Assembly (NCBI GenBank): GCA_025999315.1
Contig: BNXD01000042.1
Span: forward strand, 1-12,891
DNA from: Bacteroidia bacterium
GTDB lineage: Bacteria > Bacteroidota > Bacteroidia > Bacteroidales > Rikenellaceae
DNA length: 12,891 nt
Reading direction: 5' to 3'
The notes under the pieces are model-generated. The model did not search any database. It was not told where the DNA came from and saw only the letters and a list, made by a program, of their open reading frames with translations. The position numbers and the translations under genes were made by a program. This document shows, piece by piece, positions 7,662-12,891 of the stretch (positions are counted from its first letter, which is position 1; every line of letters begins with the position of its first letter).

Positions 7662-8580
7662 GTTGTGATTTGATGTAGAAAATTAATATGTTACAACTGG
7701 AAGACAGTGGAATGGCAGAGGTCGAAGTTGTGATTTGATGTAGAAAATTAATATGTTACAACCAGATGAGATTAAGTACTACAAGGAAGGTAGTTGTGAT
7801 TTGATGTAGAAAATTAATATGTTACAACTGGTAGGAAAAAGGGACGGATATTCCGAAGTTGTGATTTGATGTAGAAAATTAATATGTTACAACTGTCGTA
7901 CCCAGTGGAGGTGAACTCAAATAGTTGTGATTTGATGTAGAAAATTAATATGTTACAACCAAATGAATCAAATATGAAAGCGGACGAAGGTTGTGATTTG
8001 ATGTAGAAAATTAATATGTTACAACTGGGATACAGGCGAAGGCGTATGAGGACAGTTGTGATTTGATGTAGAAAATTAATATGTTACAACTATTGACCTC
8101 GACGGAGGGAATAGAAAACAGTTGTGATTTGATGTAGAAAATTAATATGTTACAACCGCGAATGATCTCCTTGTTGATGGTTGTCAGTTGTGATTTGATG
8201 TAGAAAATTAATATGTTACAACGGGCTAAGGCGTAAGGCTCGACGGCTTTGAGTTGTGATTTGATGTAGAAAATTAATATGTTACAACTTGCGCCTCGAT
8301 GCCCTTTTTGTACTTTTCGTTGTGATTTGATGTAGAAAATTAATATGTTACAACTCCAAAGAGTTCACTATATCCCACTCTCGGTTGTGATTTGATGTAG
8401 AAAATTAATATGTTACAACCGGGGTTCCGGGCAGTGATCCTGACCGTTTGTTGTGATTTGATGTAGAAAATTAATATGTTACAACTTTGGGAAAATGTGG
8501 ATGGCACCATAAGGGTTGTGATTTGATGTAGAAAATTAATATGTTACAACCTCCGTCCTCTAATGCTCGCCATCTGGATT

Positions 8581-8596
8581 GTTGTGATTTGATGTA
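8581..8596 (+). repeat. Truncated terminal CRISPR repeat
   Basis: The first 16 bases match the repeat exactly, then the sequence diverges into AT-rich flank. The retained part is the 5' portion that would stay on a mature type II crRNA and pair with the tracrRNA lower stem. The last spacer could therefore still yield a partly paired guide. Confidence 0.85.
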
Positions 8597-8647
8597 AAAA
8601 TATTAGAGCTCGTATAAATTTCAAACAAACTCGATCTTCGGCAGCGG

Positions 8648-9847
8648 TTACTTCGTGCGGCCGGGGTAGAGCGCGAGGGCTTCGCGGATGCACGCGGCGG
8701 CGGCGCGAAGGTCTTCGCATTTGAGCACATAGGCCACCCGCACCTGGTCGTGGCCCAAGCCGCGCGAGGCGTAGAAGCCCGATCCGGGCGCTACCATCAC
8801 CGTCTGCCCCTGGTAAGAGAACTCCTCGAGCATCCACTGTGCAAAGCGGTCGGCGTCGTCAACCGGCAGGCGCACCATCGAATAGAACGCCCCTTTGGGC
8901 ATGGGGCAGTAGACCCCTTCTATCTTGTTGAGCTGCTCGACGATGCAGTTGCGGCGACGTTCGTATTCGTCGTGCACCGTGTCGAAATAGCTGCGCGGTG
9001 TGTCCAGCGCGGCCTCGGCGGCCACCTGGGCCAGATAGGGCGGACAGAGCCTGGCCTGGCCCATCTTGAGGGCCGAGGCGATCACGTCGCTGTTGCGCGT
9101 AACCAGCGCCCCGAGCCTTACACCACACATACTGAAACGTTTGGAGACCGAGTCGATCATTATCACGTTGCGATCGACACCGCGCAGGTCCATCACCGAG
9201 ATGTGGCGGTTGCCGTCGTAGCAGAATTCGCGGTAGACCTCGTCGCAGATCAGATAGAGGTCATATTTGAGGGCGATGTCCTTGAGCTGGTCGAGCTCGT
9301 TTTGTGAGTAGAGATAACCGGTGGGGTTATTGGGATTGCAGATGAAAATGGCTTTGGTGTAGGGGGTTATATGACGTTCAAACTCCGAGATCGGAGGCAG
9401 GGCAAAGTCGTTGTCGATGGTCGAGAAGATGGGTTTGATGTTGACCCCGGCCTCCATGGCAAAACCGTTGTAGTTGGCATAGAACGGCTCGGGGACCAGC
9501 AGTTCGTCGCCGGGGTTCATACACACGCACATGGCCATGAAGATCGCCTCCGACCCTCCGGTGGTGATCAGTATGTCGTCCGGTGCGACCCCCAGGCCGA
9601 TGCTGTCGTAGTAGGCGGCCAGCTTGCGGCGATAGGACTCGTTGCCGGCCGAGTGCTGGTAGGCAAAAATGGGCTCCTTGATCGATCGTATCGCATAGAT
9701 GGCCTCGTCGGGGGTGCGGATGTCGGGCTGGCCGATGTTGAGGTGCAACACTTCGATCCCGCGGCGTTTGGCCTGTTCGGCATAGGGGACGAGTTTGCGT
9801 ATGGGCGACGGTGGCAGGTGTATGCCACGCTCTGAAATTTTAGGCAT
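8648..9847 (-). CDS. Class I/II pyridoxal-phosphate aminotransferase (aspartate aminotransferase-like)
   Basis: A soluble fold-type I PLP enzyme of 399 aa, full length for the AspB/AspC-like group, transferring an amino group between an amino acid and a 2-oxo acid. Visible motifs are HLNIGQPDIRTP (35-46), the cofactor-phosphate region TTGGSEA (95-101), NPNNPTG (171-177), CDEVYREF with D202 and Y205, the Schiff-base lysine K236 in SVSKRFSMCGVRLG, and R370 in QVRVAYV, the expected substrate carboxylate-binding arginine. The amino-acid substrate cannot be fixed from sequence alone; aspartate, aromatic or alanine-type specificity are all possible. It is transcribed toward the CRISPR array, with about 50 bp between its stop and the last repeat. 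A TAACTTTG promoter box lies about 30 bp upstream of its ATG. Confidence 0.93.
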   Translation of the reverse strand: MPKISERGIHLPPSPIRKLVPYAEQAKRRGIEVLHLNIGQPDIRTPDEAIYAIRSIKEPIFAYQHSAGNESYRRKLAAYYDSIGLGVAPDDILITTGGSEAIFMAMCVCMNPGDELLVPEPFYANYNGFAMEAGVNIKPIFSTIDNDFALPPISEFERHITPYTKAIFICNPNNPTGYLYSQNELDQLKDIALKYDLYLICDEVYREFCYDGNRHISVMDLRGVDRNVIMIDSVSKRFSMCGVRLGALVTRNSDVIASALKMGQARLCPPYLAQVAAEAALDTPRSYFDTVHDEYERRRNCIVEQLNKIEGVYCPMPKGAFYSMVRLPVDDADRFAQWMLEEFSYQGQTVMVAPGSGFYASRGLGHDQVRVAYVLKCEDLRAAAACIREALALYPGRTK

Positions 9848-9875
9848 GGTCGTTTTTGCAGAAAAGAATTTGCTG

Positions 9876-9883
9876 CAAAGTTA
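9876..9883 (-). promoter_or_regulatory. Promoter -7 box for the aminotransferase gene
   Basis: On the minus strand this reads TAACTTTG, an exact match to the Bacteroidota -7 consensus TAnnTTTG, about 28-35 bp upstream of the aminotransferase ATG. No correctly spaced TTTG-type -33 element is clear, so confidence is moderate. Confidence 0.55.
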
Positions 9884-9985
9884 TCTTATTTTTGCGGAAA
9901 TAAGTAATCTTCAACCATTATTGATACATTTCAATTTTCAGATCACTTAAACCTGGTTATCCTCCCGTCCCACCACCGCCAACAC

Positions 9986-10020
9986 AAAAAGCCGGCCCGC
10001 ATCATGGTGCAGGAACCGGC
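9986..10020 (-). terminator. Intrinsic terminator of rpsT
   Basis: On the minus strand, GCCGG-TT-CCTGCA pairs with TGCGGG-CCGGC (TT bulged, one G-U) around a CCATGA loop, followed by five T. It lies 28 bp past the rpsT stop and before the aminotransferase promoter, so it should separate the two minus-strand transcripts. Confidence 0.8.
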
Positions 10021-10048
10021 CCGGACAGGATTCTGGCAGTCTGGAGAG

Positions 10049-10300
10049 CTACAGTTTGTTGACGTGCAACTGGAGGCTGCTCTTGAGGTTGCCCGATTTG
10101 TTCTTGTGGATCACGCCTTTGCCGGCCAACTTGTCGAGCATGGCCGACACCTTGGGCAGCAGCGCCTCGGCGGCCTGTTTGTCGGTGGTGCCGCGCAGGG
10201 CCTTGACAGCGTTGCGCGTGGTTCTGTGATAGTAACGATTCTCGGTCCTGCGGGTCAAGCTCTGGCGGATGCGTTTCTCCGATGACTTGTGGTTTGCCAT
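10049..10300 (-). CDS. rpsT: 30S ribosomal protein S20
   Basis: A small basic protein of 83 aa that binds 16S rRNA early in 30S assembly. It begins [18 protein letters not shown], the recognisable S20 start, and continues with the helical, lysine- and arginine-rich pattern of the family ([30 protein letters not shown]). The length is typical of S20. It lies 24 bp downstream of tRNA-Glu on the same strand and has no separate clear promoter, so the two are probably co-transcribed from the promoter at 10428-10458. An intrinsic terminator follows. Confidence 0.97.
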   Translation of the reverse strand: MANHKSSEKRIRQSLTRRTENRYYHRTTRNAVKALRGTTDKQAAEALLPKVSAMLDKLAGKGVIHKNKSGNLKSSLQLHVNKL

Positions 10301-10324
10301 AATGGTTTGATATATTGAAATTTG

Positions 10325-10396
10325 TAGCCCATAGGAGAGTCGAACTCCTCTTTCAAGAATGAAAATCTTGCGTCCTAACCGATAGACGAATGGGCC
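10325..10396 (-). tRNA. tRNA-Glu (anticodon TTC)
   Basis: Minus strand, 72 nt including the discriminator A. The acceptor stem is GGCCCAT with ATGGGCT, ending in a G-U first pair. The anticodon stem CAAGA/TCTTG encloses the loop TTTTCAT, with anticodon TTC reading GAA/GAG. The T arm GAGGAGTTCGACTCTCC contains the standard TTCGA loop. No CCA end is encoded, so it must be added after transcription. It lies just ahead of rpsT in an apparent shared transcript. Confidence 0.97.
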
Positions 10397-10427
10397 ATAG
10401 GTCGTATATGGTGCGACTTTAGCGGTG

Positions 10428-10458
10428 CAAAGGTAAACAAAAACTCAATATTTGCAAA
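10428..10458 (-). promoter_or_regulatory. Promoter of the tRNA-Glu - rpsT transcript
   Basis: On the minus strand TTTG (10458-10455), exactly 19 nt, then TACCTTTG (10435-10428) match the Bacteroidota housekeeping sigma consensus TTTG-N19-TAnnTTTG perfectly. The predicted start is about 25 nt upstream of the tRNA. The upstream box overlaps the last codons of the ABC ATPase gene. Confidence 0.8.
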
Positions 10459-11257
10459 TATTTTGCGGCTCGCAGCTCTGTTTTTTGAGGCGCACCTGCC
10501 GCGTAGCGGTGTCGAACCAGAGCGGCGTATCCTCGAAAAGCCGCCCCAGAAGCCCCTGATCGATAAGGTCCTGCGCCGCTGCGTGAATCAGACGGCAGTC
10601 GTGGATCATGGCGATCGTGTCGCACAACTCGAGCGCGACGCCCAGATCGTGGGTCGAAAAGAGTATACATTTACCCTCCCGGTGGGCCAACTCGCGCAGC
10701 AACAGCCCGATCTCGTACTTGTTGGGCAGATCGAGGAAGGCCGTCGGTTCGTCGAGCAGTATGACCGGGGTGTCCTGGGCCAGCGCCCGGGCGATCATGG
10801 CCCGCTGACGCTCGCCGTCGCTCAGACGGTCGATATGTTTGGCGGCAAAACTCTCCATGCCAACCAGTTTCAACGAACGGAGCACTATGAGGCGATCCTC
10901 CTCCCCCAGGCGTCCGGCCCAGTCGGTGTAGGGCGCACGGCCCAGCGCCACCACATCGGCCACGCGCAGGTTTGGCACGCGCACCTCGTCGGTCGACACG
11001 AAACTGATCAACGATGCGATCCGTCTTGCGTTCATCTGCGAGAGTGGCTTGCCGCCGAGCGTGATATGGCCCTCCGTCGGACGCTGGAGCGCGGCGATGG
11101 CGCGCAGCAGGGTGCTCTTGCCCGTGCCGTTGCGACCGATCAGGGCGCTAAATTCGCCCCTGCCGAATCCGACGTCGGCCCCCTGCAGGAGCATCCTGCC
11201 GCCGTAGCCCAGCGACAGCTTGTGCAGGCGGATCATGACAGACGGATCAGAACACAT
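10445..11257 (-). CDS. ABC transporter ATP-binding protein, FecE/BtuD-type
   Basis: This is the cytoplasmic ATPase of a binding-protein-dependent importer of the iron-chelate, heme or cobalamin class, powering the adjacent FecCD-type permease. It is 270 aa, typical for the family. Walker A is GRNGTGKST (41-49), the ABC signature is LSDGE (145-149), Walker B is VILLDEP (165-171), and the switch histidine is H203 in STHD. The Q-loop position reads FVSTDEV with no glutamine where most family members have Q; I recall similar replacements in Bacteroidetes homologues. The ATG at 11257 overlaps the permease stop by 11 nt, suggesting translational coupling. An ATG at 11236 (MIRLHKL) is the alternative start. 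The substrate cannot be told from this subunit. Confidence 0.94.
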   Translation of the reverse strand: MCSDPSVMIRLHKLSLGYGGRMLLQGADVGFGRGEFSALIGRNGTGKSTLLRAIAALQRPTEGHITLGGKPLSQMNARRIASLISFVSTDEVRVPNLRVADVVALGRAPYTDWAGRLGEEDRLIVLRSLKLVGMESFAAKHIDRLSDGERQRAMIARALAQDTPVILLDEPTAFLDLPNKYEIGLLLRELAHREGKCILFSTHDLGVALELCDTIAMIHDCRLIHAAAQDLIDQGLLGRLFEDTPLWFDTATRQVRLKKQSCEPQNICKY

Positions 11258-12272
11258 TGCGGTTGCGGATTATGATCGTTACTACGACCGGAATGCCCAG
11301 CAGGGCGGTAACGATGTTGATGGGCAGCGTGGTCTCGCGGCCCGGAAGTTGCGAAATGATGTCGCACAGCAGCATGACGGCCGCCCCGAGCGTCATCGAC
11401 GCGGGCATCAGCACACGGTGGTCGGCATTGCGCACGAGCATCCGCGCCACGTGGGGCACGGCGATGCCGATGAAGCCGATGGGGCCGCAGTAGGCGGTTG
11501 CCGTACCGGCCAACAGCGTGGTGCTCAGGAATATCATGCGGCGCGTACGGCCAATGTCGAGCCCCATCGTGCGTGCGTAATTCTCGCCCAGCAGCAGCAT
11601 GTTGAGCGGCTTGACAAGCGCCACAGAGAGCAGCAGCCCTGCCGCGATGGCTATACCCATGATGGCCAACTGCACGAGCGAGATGGCCCCCAGGCTGCCC
11701 ATCGTCCAGATGACGTACGACTTGAGAGCCCCCTCGGGGCTCATGTACTGAAGCAGTTGCACGATGGCCGAGGTGGCGCTGCCGAACATCAGACCCAGGA
11801 TCAGGATGGCCATAATGTCTTTGATGCGCATCGAAACGGCCAGCGTCGCCATCAGTATCAGCGCCGTACCGATCCATGCCGCTCCGGCCATGCCGAGGTT
11901 GCGCATCAGTTCTGCCCCTGCGCTCAGCCCCACCAACGGCGCCCCCAGCAGGAAGAGCGACACCCCGAGGCTCGCTCCCGAGCTGACTCCCAGCACATAA
12001 GGATCGGCCAGCGGATTGCGGAACAGCGTCTGCATCTGCAGCCCGCCCGCCGACAGCGCCGCCCCCACCATGATGGCCACCAACATCTTGGGCAAACGGA
12101 AGTTAACGACGATATGACGGACCGTCTCGTCGCCCGCGCCCATCAACGCAGCCACGACCTCACGCGGGGCGAGCCGCACCGATCCCAGCATGATGTCGCA
12201 GAGGGCCAACACCACGATCAGAATGGGGATGACAATGAAAAACAGTCGGTTGCGTCGGGCGGTTAAAGACAT
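11247..12272 (-). CDS. FecCD-family ABC transporter permease
   Basis: This is the inner-membrane channel subunit of a BtuC/FecD/FhuB-type importer for iron-siderophore, heme or vitamin B12. From the ATG at 12272 it has 341 aa, the usual length, and many hydrophobic segments fitting about ten membrane helices. Family motifs are FRLPKMLVAIMVGAALSAGG (58-77), QTLFRNPLADPYVLGVSSGA (81-100), the coupling region GENYARTMGLDIGRTRR (229-245) and GPIGFIGIAVPHVARM (263-278). The frame stays open to 12323, but those extra 17 codons fall largely inside the repeat element beginning at 12287, so 12272 is preferred. The ATPase gene follows with an 11-nt overlap. The usual periplasmic substrate-binding protein is not in this window. 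Confidence 0.94.
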   Translation of the reverse strand: MSLTARRNRLFFIVIPILIVVLALCDIMLGSVRLAPREVVAALMGAGDETVRHIVVNFRLPKMLVAIMVGAALSAGGLQMQTLFRNPLADPYVLGVSSGASLGVSLFLLGAPLVGLSAGAELMRNLGMAGAAWIGTALILMATLAVSMRIKDIMAILILGLMFGSATSAIVQLLQYMSPEGALKSYVIWTMGSLGAISLVQLAIMGIAIAAGLLLSVALVKPLNMLLLGENYARTMGLDIGRTRRMIFLSTTLLAGTATAYCGPIGFIGIAVPHVARMLVRNADHRVLMPASMTLGAAVMLLCDIISQLPGRETTLPINIVTALLGIPVVVTIIIRNRNVF

Positions 12273-12286
12273 TCCATATATATTTA

Positions 12287-12891
12287 TGCGAATTAACAGT
12301 TGAAACTCATATTTGATTATCAATATTTTATTGCTTAATCAATTTTTATGTCATGCGCCCTGAACAAAACTCTTTTCATGTTACCCTGAACGCAGTCGAA
12401 GGGTCTCGGCAATGCTGCATGAGATGCTTCGACTTCGCTCAGCATGACATGCGCGGAGATGGTTGCCTTCGGCCTACTCCTCACAGCTCGGCATAGCTCG
12501 AACAAGTCCGACTCTGCCCTCGCTTCTGCCCTCGCTCGCAGCGTCGGGAAGACTTTGCTCAGCATGACAAAGAAAGAACTGCGCTCCATGTCACCCTGAG
12601 CGGAGCATAAGCGCAGTCGAAGGGTCTCGGCAATGCTGCATGAGATGCTTCGACTTCGCTCAGCATGACATGGGCGGAGATGGTGCCTTCGGCTTACTCC
12701 TCGCGGCCCGGCATGGCTCGAACAAGTTCGACTCTGCCCTCGCTCGCAGCGTCGGGTAGACTTCGCTCAGCATGACAAAGAAAGAACTGCGCTCCATGTC
12801 ACCCTGAGCGGAGCATAAGCGCAGTCGAAGGGTCTCGGCAATGCTGCATGAGATGCTTCGACTTCGCTCAGCATGACATGGGCGGAGATGG
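12287..12891 (+). mobile_element. MITE-like repeat element, copy B, right end beyond the window
   Basis: It opens with TGCGAATTAACAGTTGAAAC, matching the inverted end of copy A with few changes, then the same ATCAATA, TTATTGC and ATCAATTTTTATG blocks and the same internal hairpins. Its orientation is opposite to copy A. It is longer than copy A because the internal unit is tandemly repeated. Its left end is 14 nt from the permease start codon, so it replaces or supplies the promoter region of the importer genes. No transposase is encoded in the visible part, and no other gene is seen in this stretch. Confidence 0.7.
12377..12891 (+). repeat. Tandem repeat of a ~208-210-bp unit inside element copy B
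   Basis: Units start at 12377, 12587 and 12795 (each CATGTYACCCTGA), giving periods of 210 and 208 bp; the third unit runs off the window. Each unit contains a CCCT/AGGG hairpin (12384-12403 in the first), an ATGCT/AGCAT hairpin (12424-12445), and a longer block around GGCGGAGATGG and GCTCGAACAAG. The first unit carries a small internal duplication (CTCGCTTCTGCC) near 12520. One comparable unit is present in copy A. Confidence 0.85.

Larger units (their letters stand above)
6087..8596 (+). CRISPR. Type II-C CRISPR array, 38 full repeats plus a truncated terminal repeat, 38 spacers
   Basis: The repeat is 36 bp, beginning GTTGTGATTTGATGTA and ending ATATGTTACAAC; the GTTGT/ACAAC ends are complementary. 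Full repeats start at 6087, 6153, 6219 and so on, with the last at 8515-8550. I found no variation among the 38 full copies. Spacers are 30 nt (24 of them) or 29 nt (14 of them). The final repeat at 8581 keeps only its first 16 bases, marking the leader-distal, oldest end. Polarity is also supported by the leader next to cas2 and by the minus-strand anti-repeat. Many spacers stay open in at least one frame, as expected for DNA taken from coding regions. For example, spacer 26 reads DEIKYYKEG and spacer 13 reads LTHNKDKSV. Confidence 0.98.

Noticed and set aside
11220-12266. Plus-strand open frame of 348 codons opposite the permease
   Set aside because: It is rich in His, Gln and Arg with no motif, and is antisense to an intact FecCD permease.
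12335-12589. Minus-strand open frame of 84 codons near the right edge
   Set aside because: It is composed of the repeated units of element copy B; its peptide resembles the one from copy A only because the DNA repeats.
187-12891. Composite transposon carrying the CRISPR locus between the two element copies
   Set aside because: The copies encode no transposase and the interval includes core genes rpsT and tRNA-Glu; copy A also has its own flanking direct repeat, so it moved alone.

Overview
The window reads as part of a Bacteroidota chromosome, most likely a GC-rich Bacteroidales relative such as an Alistipes-type gut bacterium. The order is fairly secure and the genus is only a guess. The evidence is two clear Bacteroidota-type promoters (TAnnTTTG, one with TTTG 19 nt upstream), Bacteroidetes-like Cas9, Cas1 and Cas2 proteins, and high-GC codons beside AT-rich intergenic DNA.

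Layout. Positions 1-654 hold no gene. There is a strong hairpin at 11-55 and a 380-bp MITE-like element (187-566) with 23-bp inverted ends and a 7-bp flanking direct repeat. A palindrome containing a perfect DnaA-box sequence abuts the cas9 start. Positions 655-8596 are a compact, apparently intact type II-C CRISPR-Cas locus on the + strand: cas9 (1249 aa), cas1, cas2, a 338-bp leader region, and an array of 38 full repeats plus one truncated repeat with 38 spacers of 29 or 30 nt. No cas4 or csn2 is present. A good anti-repeat lies at 5966-5990 on the minus strand and is followed by stem-loops. This places a tracrRNA between cas2 and the array, transcribed divergently from it.

Positions 8648-12272 carry minus-strand housekeeping and transport genes: a class I/II PLP aminotransferase, rpsT (ribosomal protein S20), tRNA-Glu(TTC), and a FecCD-type permease with its ABC ATPase, a cofactor/iron-chelate importer pair. 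The tRNA and rpsT appear to share one near-perfect promoter. From 12287 to the window edge lies a second copy of the repeat element, inverted relative to the first. It contains at least 2.5 tandem units of about 208-210 bp and starts 14 nt upstream of the permease start codon.

Working together: Cas1-Cas2 (with Cas9) would add spacers at the leader end near 6087. The array transcript would pair with the tracrRNA and guide Cas9. The truncated repeat at 8581 marks the old end. The most striking observation is spacer 24 (7633-7661). In frame it reads STNGDTHLGG, the conserved DnaK (Hsp70) signature, in high-GC codons like those of the surrounding genes. It therefore looks like a spacer taken from a host or close-relative dnaK gene.
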